Source of the DNA: an uncultured Clostridia bacterium
GTDB lineage: Bacteria; Bacillota; Clostridia; Lachnospirales; CAG-274
Reading direction: 5' to 3'
NCBI GenBank assembly: GCA_947585865.1
Contig: CANPXH010000010.1
Coordinates: 1-64,000, forward strand
Length of the DNA: 64,000 nucleotides
How positions within the stretch are numbered: position 1 is the stretch's first letter; the number at the start of each line of letters is the position of its first letter. Below are positions 34,910-43,749 of this stretch, piece after piece. The notes beneath the pieces are model-generated. The model worked only from the letters and a program-made list of their open reading frames with translations. It made no database searches and was not told the origin of the DNA. Both the position numbers and the translations under genes were made by a program.

Positions 34910-36124
34910 CTAACTTCCGATTACAGAAAGCGCCATATTATCTTCTCTGTAATCAGACATATGCCTTAAAATATTATCTACATCTATTTTATCATAATAA
35001 TCGTAAATGTCCAGCATTTCCACTCCCTTTGCAAAACAGTCCGCCACATTTGCCGCAAGTGCGTATATATCCTGTGAATCAAATATCATTTTGGCTTTTT
35101 CCATATCCGCAAGACGTTTTACATATTCGCTGCTTATGCCATAGGCGACAAAGTGTTGTATTTCCTCTGTAAGCTTAAGGGCTATCCTTTCATATTCGCT
35201 GCCCTCTCCCTTTATTACAGAAGCTCCAAAGTCATTGCCCGCCACGTTTTCAAAGCCAAAGCTGCTGTCCGCCAGTCCGCTTTTATACAGGCGTTCTCTC
35301 AGCTTGGAGCTTTTTGCCGTAAGTATATTCATTATAATGTTGCCTATACATAGTCTTTCTTCATAAGGCCTGTCTGTATTTTGGCGAAATCCTATATTGT
35401 ATATAGGCTTGTCTACGGACATACGCACTTTGATATCCTTTGGCCTGCAGCATTCATTTTCATAGTATATTTTTTCTCCGCTGCCCTTGTTGAGCTTAAG
35501 TTCTTTTTCGGCTTGCTCATACACAGCCTCCGCTTCTATGTCGCCTGCCACTATAAGTGCGCAGTTGTCAGCCGTGTAAAAGCTGCCGTAAGCCTTTTCA
35601 AGCATATTCGATACTATGCTTTCTACGCTTTCAACGCTGCCCGCAATACTTTCACGGCAGGGATTTTCTCTGTAGAGAGCCTTGAGAGTGTTAAAATGTA
35701 TTTCCCAGTAGGGATCGTCTTCATACATTTTTATCTCCTGCTCTATTATCCCCTTTTCCTTTTTGATATTCTCATCGGTAAGATAAAGACTGCCCACCAT
35801 TTTAAAGAGGAGAGACAGACCCTTTTCAAAATTATCGCAGCCTCTGAAATAATATGCCGTGGTCGTAAAATTGGTATAGGCATTTACGTCTATTCCAAGC
35901 TTTGTAAAGCAGTCAAAAAAATCGATGTTTTCATCTTCAAACATCTTGTGTTCCAAAAAGTGCGCTATGCCATAGGGCTGTTTCGTTATTTTGTCTTCCG
36001 TCTTGAATCTTATATCTCTTGATCCGTAGTTGAAGGCAAGCATAGCCAGCTTTTCGTTATAGCCCTTTTTGGGCAGCACATAGCACACGGCGCCGTTTTC
36101 AAGTTTTTTTCTTGTAATATCCAT
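34910..36124 (-). CDS. yfmH: M16-family peptidase-like protein YfmH
   Basis: 404 residues. The inverted zinc motif HFLEHKMFEDE (HxxEH, about residues 53-63) is complete, with the downstream glutamate region KKEKGIIEQEIKMYEDDPYW. It pairs with the preceding gene, which lacks this motif, as in two-subunit M16 peptidases. The pair is annotated in Firmicutes as YfmF/YfmH, linked to EF-P 5-aminopentanol modification; the role is inferred from homology. It starts one base after the yfmF stop. Confidence 0.88.
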   Translation of the reverse strand: MDITRKKLENGAVCYVLPKKGYNEKLAMLAFNYGSRDIRFKTEDKITKQPYGIAHFLEHKMFEDENIDFFDCFTKLGIDVNAYTNFTTTAYYFRGCDNFEKGLSLLFKMVGSLYLTDENIKKEKGIIEQEIKMYEDDPYWEIHFNTLKALYRENPCRESIAGSVESVESIVSNMLEKAYGSFYTADNCALIVAGDIEAEAVYEQAEKELKLNKGSGEKIYYENECCRPKDIKVRMSVDKPIYNIGFRQNTDRPYEERLCIGNIIMNILTAKSSKLRERLYKSGLADSSFGFENVAGNDFGASVIKGEGSEYERIALKLTEEIQHFVAYGISSEYVKRLADMEKAKMIFDSQDIYALAANVADCFAKGVEMLDIYDYYDKIDVDNILRHMSDYREDNMALSVIGS

Positions 36125-36125
36125 A

Positions 36126-37301
36126 TTAACTCCTTAACATATATACGGTATCAAATATACAACTGTCGAACACGCCTTCAATGCTGCGCACCTTTTTAAT
36201 TTCTTCGGCGCTCTCCTCCATATCCGACGGGCTGTTCAGTATTATTTGCCCTAAGCTGTAGTCCATTATTTTTTCCGCCTTATCTTCGGATGCCTTAAAG
36301 GAATTGACAATGGAATTTTTGGCGGTTTCTATATCCTTGTCATTTACCTTTTTAAAGGCGTCTTTGATTATCTCCTCCACCTTTTCTTTGTTTTTGCTTT
36401 CTATTCCCGCCTCTATTATCATAATGGATTTAAAGCGCAGGAGCTTGCTTGAAATGTAGTAGCAAAGGCTTTCCTTTTCTCTTGCCTCCATAAAAAGCTC
36501 TGAATTTGCGCTGCCGCCGAAAAGCTCATTTGCCACAAGAGCCTTATACCATTCCTTGCCGACAGGGTCTACATTCATCCTTATACCTATTGCCAGCTTG
36601 CTTTGACTCACATCCGTTTTTTCTTCTATTTCTTTTATATTGTGGGGGTCTTTAAGATATGAGGCATCAAACCGAAGCTCGTCTCTTTCTTCAAAGGGAA
36701 GGTATTTGTTTACATAGCCGACAAGAGTATCGCTGTCTTCATTGCTTACCGCCATTATGGCGATATCGCTGTTTTCCGCTACATAGTCGTAGGCCTCCTG
36801 TATATCGATGGCGTCTATATCCTCGGCGTAGCCGTCTCCCCTTATGCCGTAGTCCTCATCGCAGCACATATTTTCAATGCAGCGCTCAACGGCATATCTT
36901 CTCTTGTTGTTTACGATGCCGTCTATATCGTCTTTCAGATCCCTTTTTGCCTCGTCTATACCGTTGAATATAGGCTCAAAAAGAATGCTGCCTGCCAGTT
37001 CAAAGGCACTTTCGGTATATTGGGGCAAGGTCTTGAAATAGAGCTGTATTATTTGCTCCTCGCCTTTTTTCAGTATTTGGCATTCCATTACGGTACAGAT
37101 CTCTTCAAGCCTTGCTGCGATCTCCCTTTCCGTAATATATTTATTGCAGCCCTTCAGAAGAGCTTTTGCCACAAGGGCGTTTGCGGTCGCTCTTTTTCTT
37201 TCAAGAGGCAGCCTGAGCAATATGCAGAAAACGGATACGTCAAACTTGTCCGTCTGTTTTGCATACAGATTTACTCCTCTTCTAATATTGGTCTTTTTCA
37301 T
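36126..37301 (-). CDS. yfmF: M16-family non-catalytic subunit YfmF
   Basis: 391 residues with the M16 fold but no HxxEH motif near the N-terminus, so it is the likely inactive partner of the next gene. The stretch LFGGSANSELFMEAREKESLCYYISS (about 240-265) is the usual M16 substrate-binding region with Arg and Tyr. It starts 13 bases downstream of sigG on the minus strand. The order yfmF-yfmH-lgt suggests one transcript. Confidence 0.85.
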   Translation of the reverse strand: MKKTNIRRGVNLYAKQTDKFDVSVFCILLRLPLERKRATANALVAKALLKGCNKYITEREIAARLEEICTVMECQILKKGEEQIIQLYFKTLPQYTESAFELAGSILFEPIFNGIDEAKRDLKDDIDGIVNNKRRYAVERCIENMCCDEDYGIRGDGYAEDIDAIDIQEAYDYVAENSDIAIMAVSNEDSDTLVGYVNKYLPFEERDELRFDASYLKDPHNIKEIEEKTDVSQSKLAIGIRMNVDPVGKEWYKALVANELFGGSANSELFMEAREKESLCYYISSKLLRFKSIMIIEAGIESKNKEKVEEIIKDAFKKVNDKDIETAKNSIVNSFKASEDKAEKIMDYSLGQIILNSPSDMEESAEEIKKVRSIEGVFDSCIFDTVYMLRS

Positions 37302-37314
37302 ATAACACCTCTTA

Positions 37315-38088
37315 TTACATACTTTTTCTCATATTTTTCAAAGCGCTTTTTTCCAATCGGCTGACCTGAGCCTGGCTTATGCCTATTTCTTCGGATACCT
37401 CCATTTGAGTCTTGCCCTTGAAAAATCTTAGGTCTATGATGTGCCTTTCCCTTTCGTTAAGGTTATTGAGGGCTTCCTTAAGAGAAATGTTTTCAAGCCA
37501 TGTCACATCGCTGTTTTTGTCATCGCTCACCTGATCCATAACGTATAACGCATCGGTACCGTCATGATATATTGGTTCAAAAAGTGAAATGGGATCCTGT
37601 ATCGCCTCAAGGGCAAACACCACGTCTTCTTTTTCAACGCCTATTTCCTTGGCTATTTCTTCAACGGTAGGCTCCTTGTTGTTTTCGTTTATAAGTCTTT
37701 CTTTGGTTTGAAGCGCCTTATAGGCGATATCACGGGCGGAGCGGCTAACTCTTATGGGATTGTAGTCTCTCAGATATCGCCGAACCTCGCCTATTATCAT
37801 AGGCACGGCATAGGTAGAGAACTTAACGCCTCTTGATGTGTCAAAGTTATTTATGGCCTTTATAAGTCCTATGCAGCCCACCTGAAATATATCGTCTATG
37901 CTTTCTCCTCTGTTGTTGAATCTTTGTATCACGCTTAAAACAAGCCTCAGATTACCGTATATATATTTAGCCTTTGCTTCCTCATCGCCCTGCTTGAGCT
38001 TTTCAAACAGCTCCTCCTTTTCTTCGGGACTCAGCACAGGAAGCTTGCTTGTGTTTACTCCGCATATCTCAACCTTTGTAATAGCCAT
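37315..38088 (-). CDS. sigG: Forespore sigma factor SigG
   Basis: 257 residues, the normal size. It opens with KVEICGVNTSKLPVLS, the SigG-specific N-terminus. Region 2 contains NLRLVLSVIQRFNNRGE and VGCIGLIKAINNF. Region 3 has RDIAYKALQTKERLI, and region 4.2 has GKTQMEVSEEIGISQAQVSR. It directs late forespore gene expression, so the organism is or recently was a spore former. AGGAGGG precedes ATG 38088. It is not next to spoIIGA/sigE within this window. Confidence 0.97.
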   Translation of the reverse strand: MAITKVEICGVNTSKLPVLSPEEKEELFEKLKQGDEEAKAKYIYGNLRLVLSVIQRFNNRGESIDDIFQVGCIGLIKAINNFDTSRGVKFSTYAVPMIIGEVRRYLRDYNPIRVSRSARDIAYKALQTKERLINENNKEPTVEEIAKEIGVEKEDVVFALEAIQDPISLFEPIYHDGTDALYVMDQVSDDKNSDVTWLENISLKEALNNLNERERHIIDLRFFKGKTQMEVSEEIGISQAQVSRLEKSALKNMRKSM

Positions 38089-38148
38089 AGAAAATCCCTC
38101 CTATGTCTATTAGGTTTGCCGCAGACTGTTAAAATATTCAAATAAACG

Positions 38149-38190
38149 TATACTAAAAAATCCCATTTTCTGTGAAATGGGATCTTAGTA
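38149..38190 (-). terminator. Terminator of the LRR-dockerin gene
   Basis: TACTAA...TTAGTA and ATCCCATTT/AAATGGGAT (38160-38168 with 38175-38183) form a hairpin. On the minus strand it is followed by a T run. Confidence 0.75.
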
Positions 38191-40224
38191 TCAATATGCC
38201 TGCAAAAGCGCTATAACATCTTTTATATCGATTTTTCCGCTCAGATCGTAATCTCCTGCGGCGTTTTGGTCTTTGTATATGCCGGATGTATTCTTAAGCA
38301 GCACAAAGGCGTCTGTGCTGTCTGTCCTGCCGTCGCTGTTCATATCGCCGTAAAGGAACGTACCGTCTTTGTTCACGCCGTAGAAGAACCCTCGCATAAA
38401 TGTCCATATATATTCGGCGGCTGTTTTATTTACGGCCGCATTGTCGGGCAGATACATATTGCCCCATTTCGTATTGCTTTTTGAGGCTATGAACACACTG
38501 CCTTTTTCAATGCTTTGAGTTTCGGCGTTTATGTTTATATTGCCGCTGTACTGATTGGGTATATACCACAGGCTTTTGCGGTCTTTTGAATAGAGTATAC
38601 CGTTTTCGGATACATAATGCTCATTGTCGGGCTTTACGTCTACGGCATTTACGGCTGTATATACATAAAGGGCTACGGCAAGGCTGTTGCCGTCTTTATT
38701 GAGTACATTGGCAGGAACGTCTTCCGATATGACATAGCTGTTCGGAAGTATTATTTTATTAAGATATGCCGCTCTTGAAAAGCAGAGCTCGTCAAGCTGA
38801 GTCACGCCTTCGGGTATTTCGTATACGGCATCACGCTTGCCTCTGGGATAGCCTATGAGTCTTGTTATATCCTTGTCATAGAGCACGCCGTCTACAGAGG
38901 TAAAGTACTCATTGCCGTCAGCTACATCTATTGACACAAAGCTTTCGTTCTTGCCCATATCATAAAACACATGACCGCCGTAGCCTGTATTTTCTTCCAC
39001 ATTGTAATCCCCGCCTATAGTCTTGACGGTGGAAGGTATTATAAGCTGCTTATTGGTGAGCCCGCTCATATGGTCAAAGGCTCCGTCTGATATGGTCTCA
39101 AGGCCTTCGGGCAGTTCCAAATATTTTATATTGCCTGCCAGCTGAAAGGCGTAAGGACCTATTTTCCTGAGAGAAGGCGGGAGCTCAACTGCTGTAAAGC
39201 CGGATCTTGCTATGCTCTCGGCGCCGAAAGCGCCTAAGCCTATTTCTTCCACACCGTTTTCAAGCACTATTTTCCCGGTCATAAGGGAACAGTTGAAGAA
39301 AGCGCCTTCGCCTACAGTCTTTACGCTGCCGGGTACGGTAATGCCCCCTGTAAGGCTTGTACACTCTTCAAATACCCAGTCGCCAAGATATACGAGAGAT
39401 GAGGGCAATGTTATTGTGCCGCCCATATTTTTACAATAGGCAAATGAATAAGAACACAGTCTTTTCAGTTTGTCATTCAGCTTGATGGATGTGATGCCTG
39501 AGTTCATAAAGGCATAGGCATATATTATCTCTGTATTTTCAGGCAGCGATATATCACAGCTCAGTCCGCTGTTTGCAAAGGCGGCTCCGCCTATCGTCTC
39601 TATACTGTCGGAAAACACAACCGAGGAAAGAGCTTTTTTCTCGTAAAAAGCGTAGTTGCCTATGCTCAGTATGCCTTCGGAAAACACTGCGCTCTTTAAG
39701 GAATCCTCGCTTTCTATGGCTTTGCCGTTACCTGCCCCGACTATTATCTCACCGTTGTAGAAATTAGGCACCACCACATCTTCGCTGCCGCCTAAATATT
39801 CAATAAGGGTATGACCGTCTTCCGAGGTCTGCCATTTGTCTTTTGTCGCAACGATATCTATAGGCGTGACGGTGTGTGTACTGCCTTCCATATCAACGGC
39901 AACGTCTCCCGAAGAGTATTCCTCATCTGTATATACGTATATATATCCGTTTTCATCGGGCTGCGGGCAGGGGTATACGCCATTGCCCACGCCTATGCTG
40001 TCAAGGGCATAGGAGCTTTTTATAAGTATCGCCTTTATCTTCCCGTTGTCGGTATATACTGCCTTTACCGAAGCGGCATCCATGCTTATGGCAGCAGGCG
40101 TGCCGCCGCTGTGTTCCACTATTTCGGAGCTTATGCTGCTGCCTGTTGCCATTATTATAGGATCGGCATACACGGCGGTACACATAAGAACAAGGCTTGT
40201 CAGAAGCATTATTACTTTCTTCAC
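38191..40224 (-). CDS. Secreted BspA-type leucine-rich repeat protein with C-terminal dockerin
   Basis: 677 residues. The signal peptide is MKKVIMLLTSLVLMCTAVYA. From about residue 125 to 600 there are BspA/type-5 leucine-rich repeats of about 23 residues (units such as IGNYAFYEKKALSSVVFSDS). The last 60 residues carry two dockerin-like calcium loops: GDMNSDGRTDSTDAFVLL and GDYDLSGKIDIKDVIALLQ. A dockerin would tether the protein to a cohesin scaffold on the cell surface; no cohesin is in the window. LRR proteins of this kind bind host or plant ligands. Confidence 0.9.
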   Translation of the reverse strand: MKKVIMLLTSLVLMCTAVYADPIIMATGSSISSEIVEHSGGTPAAISMDAASVKAVYTDNGKIKAILIKSSYALDSIGVGNGVYPCPQPDENGYIYVYTDEEYSSGDVAVDMEGSTHTVTPIDIVATKDKWQTSEDGHTLIEYLGGSEDVVVPNFYNGEIIVGAGNGKAIESEDSLKSAVFSEGILSIGNYAFYEKKALSSVVFSDSIETIGGAAFANSGLSCDISLPENTEIIYAYAFMNSGITSIKLNDKLKRLCSYSFAYCKNMGGTITLPSSLVYLGDWVFEECTSLTGGITVPGSVKTVGEGAFFNCSLMTGKIVLENGVEEIGLGAFGAESIARSGFTAVELPPSLRKIGPYAFQLAGNIKYLELPEGLETISDGAFDHMSGLTNKQLIIPSTVKTIGGDYNVEENTGYGGHVFYDMGKNESFVSIDVADGNEYFTSVDGVLYDKDITRLIGYPRGKRDAVYEIPEGVTQLDELCFSRAAYLNKIILPNSYVISEDVPANVLNKDGNSLAVALYVYTAVNAVDVKPDNEHYVSENGILYSKDRKSLWYIPNQYSGNININAETQSIEKGSVFIASKSNTKWGNMYLPDNAAVNKTAAEYIWTFMRGFFYGVNKDGTFLYGDMNSDGRTDSTDAFVLLKNTSGIYKDQNAAGDYDLSGKIDIKDVIALLQAY

Positions 40225-40263
40225 AATATCACCTCAAAGAACTGTTCCTATACAATATCATCA

Positions 40264-40294
40264 TAAAAAAGGGGGATGTCCATCGGACACCCCC
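40264..40294 (-). terminator. Terminator of mscL
   Basis: GGGGG-a-TGTCC pairs with GGACACCCCC, with a T run on the minus strand (complement of 40265-40270). Confidence 0.75.
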
Positions 40295-40312
40295 ATGAAT
40301 GGAATCTGTTAT

Positions 40313-40738
40313 TTATTCTACATCTGATGTGCAGTGTGGACATTTAACAGCATCAATAGCTATCTCTGACTTGCAGTAAGGACATACCTTGGTAGTGGGA
40401 GCAGCCTCTTCCTCAGCCTCCTTATGGCCAAGAGTCTGTATTTCGTTTATAGCCTTAACTATAGCAAAGAGGACCATGGCTGTAATGAGGAAATCTATCA
40501 CCGTGCTTATGAGCTGACCTACAGGGAAAGGACCTACCACAATAGAGCTGAAAAGCTGATCCGTACTTTCCACATGGAATATGGCATTGATGATAAGAGC
40601 AATAAGAGGAGTTATGATACAGTCGGTAAGACCTGTAATTATTTTACCGAAAGCAGCACCTATAACAACACCTATGGACATATCGATCATATTGCCCTTC
40701 ATGGCAAATTCTTTGAATTCATTTAAAAATTTTTTCAT
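40313..40738 (-). CDS. mscL: Large-conductance mechanosensitive channel with C-terminal zinc ribbon
   Basis: 141 residues from the ATG at 40738, behind GGAAGG; a longer in-frame start would add a non-conserved 20-residue leader. MKKFLNEFKEFAMKGNMIDM and the glycine-rich first helix SIGVVIGAAFGKIITG are diagnostic. The channel opens under membrane tension and protects against hypo-osmotic shock. Past the second helix the tail carries CPYCKSEIAIDAVKCPHC, a rubredoxin-like zinc ribbon that is absent from classical MscL. Confidence 0.93.
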   Translation of the reverse strand: MKKFLNEFKEFAMKGNMIDMSIGVVIGAAFGKIITGLTDCIITPLIALIINAIFHVESTDQLFSSIVVGPFPVGQLISTVIDFLITAMVLFAIVKAINEIQTLGHKEAEEEAAPTTKVCPYCKSEIAIDAVKCPHCTSDVE

Positions 40739-40843
40739 TTTGCGTAACCTTCCTTTCTTTTTTATAAGTATAACGTAAATTCTACAAAAAGTAAACAAAA
40801 TTCACCAAATTTCTGACAAATTATTAAAAAAGATCAAATTATG

Positions 40844-40872
40844 TTGAGAAGAAAAGGCAGATGATGTATAAT
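40844..40872 (+). promoter_or_regulatory. Promoter of the Thr/Pro-rich secreted protein
   Basis: TTGAGA (40844-40849), a 17-nt spacer and TATAAT (40867-40872). An upstream in-frame ATG at 40861 overlaps the -10 box, which supports the downstream start at 40894. Confidence 0.75.
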
Positions 40873-40893
40873 TCTAAGGAAGGAGAAATATAT

Positions 40894-41652
40894 ATGAAAA
40901 AAACGATATTAGCTCTTGTATTTGTGCTGATGGTATCTACCTGTGTCGCACTGCCGAGAGTCCACTATAAACAAATTGAGTTCAAAGAAAAAGATATATC
41001 CGTGCCTGCCGCACGCAAAGAGACCTATGCGGAGACAACCTGTGACGCTACCATACAGACCACAACACAGGCGCCTGCAGAGGAGGCTTACGCTGTCATC
41101 GTTACTCAAGCGCCTGCAGGCAACACATCCTCCCCAAAGAGCTATAGCTATGAGCCTGTGGAGAAGGCGCCCAATGCCACGCCTTCGGGTACCTTTGCGG
41201 TAAACGGCGTGAACATAAATATAGGAGATGATATTTCCGCCGTAAAGGCAATATTGGGTGAGCCTGTGAATACAATATATGTGCCTATAGAATATTCGGA
41301 AGACGAATACGATACTCCCTACGAGCCTGTTACAAATGCCGAAGGGGAGACGGAGACCACGACCGAAAAGCCTCTTGCAAGGGCTGACGACAATGCCTAT
41401 GGATATGACGGCTTTACAATATATACAGGGGATAACAAGCTTGTGGAAAGGGTAGACGTGACGGATCCCAATATAGAGACCACAAAGGGCATACGCCCAA
41501 TAGGTATGTCTGTGTTTTCTCTGGCCGACAGCTATGGCGGGCCCGTGGCCGTTGAGGGAGATATTTATAAATTTGCATCGGGCGGGAACGCCTATATGTA
41601 TTTTGACGCCCCTGCGGGTGTTGTGGCATCCTGGGGCATAATAAAGAGATAG
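40894..41652 (+). CDS. Secreted protein with Thr/Pro-rich linkers, unknown function
   Basis: 252 residues from ATG 40894, with AAGGAG upstream. A signal peptide (MKKTILALVFVLMVSTCVA) is followed by a disordered linker rich in Thr, Ala and Pro (TTTQAPAEE). The small globular part includes GVNINIGDDISAVKAILGEP, reminiscent of repeated short domains in Clostridial envelope proteins. A second low-complexity stretch (ETETTTEKP) interrupts it. The cysteine near the signal end does not fit a good lipobox. No domain is recognised. Confidence 0.65.
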   Translation: MKKTILALVFVLMVSTCVALPRVHYKQIEFKEKDISVPAARKETYAETTCDATIQTTTQAPAEEAYAVIVTQAPAGNTSSPKSYSYEPVEKAPNATPSGTFAVNGVNINIGDDISAVKAILGEPVNTIYVPIEYSEDEYDTPYEPVTNAEGETETTTEKPLARADDNAYGYDGFTIYTGDNKLVERVDVTDPNIETTKGIRPIGMSVFSLADSYGGPVAVEGDIYKFASGGNAYMYFDAPAGVVASWGIIKR

Positions 41653-41671
41653 CCGCAGATATATGTGACCG

Positions 41672-41718
41672 TGTGCCGCAGCCTATGTTCCATAGGCCGG
41701 CACATCGGTTATAATTTT
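41672..41718 (+). terminator. Terminator of the secreted-protein gene
   Basis: GTGCCG and GCCTATG pair with CATAGGC and CGGCAC, followed by T-rich sequence. Confidence 0.7.
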
Positions 41719-41722
41719 TGTC

Positions 41723-42148
41723 TCAATACTTTTTGCTAAGTATCACATAACAGATCCAGTACAAGAATACAATAGCGCACAGATTAAAGCCTATTATCAT
41801 AGCCTCTCTCTGCTTATAAAAAATGCTGCATACGATCATTGCTACTGCCGCGCACACTACATACACCGCAAAGGCAAGCCCTCGTGCCTTGCTGTCAAGC
41901 ATTATATTTCTCTCGTCCTTTGCGGCTACTTCATATTTATGCAGCAGTTCGGGGTTTCTTAATATTCTTATATATTTTACAATAAATACTATTCCTATTG
42001 TTGTAAAAGCAGTGCCGAGACTTGAAACATAGCCTGTATTCAGACCTTCGGCGCCGGGGATATTGGCGCTTATTATAAGTGCGATGCCCAATACCGCATA
42101 TATGACTCCCATTATTATTTTGCTTTTCATTTTCTTCTTATAGTCCAT
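41723..42148 (-). CDS. Small four-helix membrane protein, partner of an XRE regulator
   Basis: 141 residues with four hydrophobic segments (about 12-30, 43-60, 90-110 and 118-136) and a charged loop, KDERNIMLDSKARG, of the type seen in DUF2178-like proteins. It starts three bases after the stop of the HTH gene and so forms an operon with it. Regulator plus small membrane protein pairs of this sort are common in Firmicutes; the function is unknown. Confidence 0.7.
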   Translation of the reverse strand: MDYKKKMKSKIIMGVIYAVLGIALIISANIPGAEGLNTGYVSSLGTAFTTIGIVFIVKYIRILRNPELLHKYEVAAKDERNIMLDSKARGLAFAVYVVCAAVAMIVCSIFYKQREAMIIGFNLCAIVFLYWICYVILSKKY

Positions 42149-42150
42149 TT

Positions 42151-42348
42151 TTATTCCTCCTCGAATATAAATACATCTTCTATTTTTACACCGAAAAATT
42201 TTGCCAGTCTGTATGCCAGCTGCAGAGAAGCATTATATTTTCCGCTTTCAAGGGATATTATTGTCTGTCTTGTGACGGAAAGGGCTTCGGCAAGAGCCTC
42301 CTGTGTTATTTTATTTTGCTTTCGCAGTTCTTTTATCCTGTTATTCAA
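42151..42348 (-). CDS. XRE-family HTH transcriptional regulator
   Basis: 65 residues, almost only a lambda-repressor-type [23 protein letters not shown] then [20 protein letters not shown]. It resembles the short YvaO-type regulators. AGGAGG precedes ATG 42348. Its own promoter carries a perfect palindrome right after the -10 box, which fits autoregulation. Confidence 0.88.
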   Translation of the reverse strand: MNNRIKELRKQNKITQEALAEALSVTRQTIISLESGKYNASLQLAYRLAKFFGVKIEDVFIFEEE

Positions 42349-42363
42349 AGCAGCACCTCCTTG

Positions 42364-42414
42364 TGTAAAGCTTGCTTTACATTTTTATTATAGCATATTT
42401 AATTAAAATGTCAA
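42364..42414 (-). promoter_or_regulatory. Promoter and operator of the XRE regulator operon
   Basis: Minus strand: TTGACA (complement of 42409-42414), a 16-nt spacer and TATAAT (complement of 42387-42392), a perfect consensus. The palindrome TGTAAAGC-tt-GCTTTACA (42364-42381) covers the expected transcription start. Confidence 0.8.
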
Positions 42415-42472
42415 GTGTATTTTACATTTTTAAAAATGTTAAAGGGCCCCACCGACAGCCCTATGGGCTTCA

Positions 42473-42528
42473 GCACTTTCGGCTTCGCCGAAAGTCGACC
42501 TGCGGTCGCCCGATATGTCTTTCGGTGC
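42473..42528 (-). repeat. Four-arm hairpin repeat, copy C
   Basis: Reverse orientation. Arms: CTTTCGGC-ttc-GCCGAAAG (42476-42494), CGACC-tgc-GGTCG (42496-42508) and CCGA/TCGG around TATGTCTT (42510-42525), closed by GCA/TGC. The second and third arms differ from copy A but remain fully paired. It lies between the XRE promoter and the glgD terminator, where no gene is present. Confidence 0.75.
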
Positions 42529-42587
42529 AATGCTACCTCCACTTGCGAAGGGGAGGTAAGAGAGGGGGCGTTCATTTTGGCGACACG

Positions 42588-42620
42588 CTAAAAAGAGGGT
42601 GCATAGCACCCTCTTTGATC
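42588..42620 (-). terminator. Terminator of glgCD
   Basis: AAAGAGGGTGC-ata-GCACCCTCTTT (42592-42616), 11 perfect pairs with T-rich flanks on both strands. Confidence 0.8.
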
Positions 42621-42636
42621 TGTATGAAAAAATGGT

Positions 42637-43749
42637 TTAAACTACTTGTCCTTTTGTAATAACGATAGGATCCTCGGCAGTACCCACTACGTGCTTGCCG
42701 TCGCTTATAACGGCCTCTTTATCGATAATGGCATTTTCTATTATGCAGCCCTTACCGATATAGGAGCTTTTCATTATAACGGAATTGTTTACCCTTGCGC
42801 CTTCGGATACGGTCACCTTTCTGAAAAGCACGGAATTCTTGACGCTGCCGTCTATTATAGTACCTGTGCCTATAAGTGAGTTATTGACCTCGGCTCCCGA
42901 ATTGAACTTGGCGGGAGGATCGTCGCTCGGCTTCGTATCGATATAAGGTTCTGTTGTGAGTATGCTTCTTACATCGGGCTTAAGGAAGTCCATATTTGTT
43001 TCCATATACGCCTGTATGCTGTTAAGAGTATTCCAATATCCGTCGAACTGGTATCCGTAAATATTGAGGTGGCTCCTGTTTCTTAAAATAATGTCTTTTA
43101 CAAAATCATAATATCCCTTGGGGATAGTGTTTTCAAGAAGCTTTATGAGGAGAGTCCTTGATATAACATATATACCCAGTGAAATATTGGAGCTCTTCGG
43201 CTCTATAGGCTTTTCCTCAAAGGATGTAAGCTTCATCTCATCGTCAAAGGTCATAACACCGTAGTCATGAACATCTTTGCCTGTGTCTGATACATCCTTT
43301 GTAACGATGGTGATATCGGCGCCCTTTGCAACATGGTATTCAAGTACCTTGTTGTAGTCCATCTTGTAGACAGCGTCGCCGGATACTATTATAACATATG
43401 GCTCATGGCTCCTCTTAAGGAAAGAGATGTTCTGATAAATAGAATCGGCTACACCTCTGAACCAAAAGCTGTTGTCACTGGAAAGGAACGGCGTAAATAT
43501 GTATAAGCCGCCTTCCTTTCTGTCAAGATCCCACCACTTGGCTGAAGACAAGTGATCGTGAAGGCTCCTTGAATTGAACTGAGTGATGACTGCGACCTTC
43601 TTTATATTAGAGCTTGACATATTGCTCAGTGTAAAATCTATTGCTCTGTATGAGCTGGCAACAGGCATAGCTGCTATTGCTCTTACCTTACAGAGTGATT
43701 TAAGTCTTTCACTGTTGCCTCCGGCAAGAATAATACCTATTGCTTTCAT
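42637..43749 (-). CDS. glgD: Glucose-1-phosphate adenylyltransferase, regulatory subunit
   Basis: 370 residues. The nucleotidyltransferase N-terminus reads GIILAGGNSERLKSLCKVRA, with the GGxGxRL loop altered compared with GlgC, as expected for the regulatory GlgD subunit. A left-handed beta-helix C-terminus (SLIGTGTIIDGSVKNS and IGKGCIIENAIIDKEAVI) follows. With GlgC it makes ADP-glucose for glycogen. It starts in the final bases of glgC. Confidence 0.93.
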   Translation of the reverse strand: MKAIGIILAGGNSERLKSLCKVRAIAAMPVASSYRAIDFTLSNMSSSNIKKVAVITQFNSRSLHDHLSSAKWWDLDRKEGGLYIFTPFLSSDNSFWFRGVADSIYQNISFLKRSHEPYVIIVSGDAVYKMDYNKVLEYHVAKGADITIVTKDVSDTGKDVHDYGVMTFDDEMKLTSFEEKPIEPKSSNISLGIYVISRTLLIKLLENTIPKGYYDFVKDIILRNRSHLNIYGYQFDGYWNTLNSIQAYMETNMDFLKPDVRSILTTEPYIDTKPSDDPPAKFNSGAEVNNSLIGTGTIIDGSVKNSVLFRKVTVSEGARVNNSVIMKSSYIGKGCIIENAIIDKEAVISDGKHVVGTAEDPIVITKGQVV

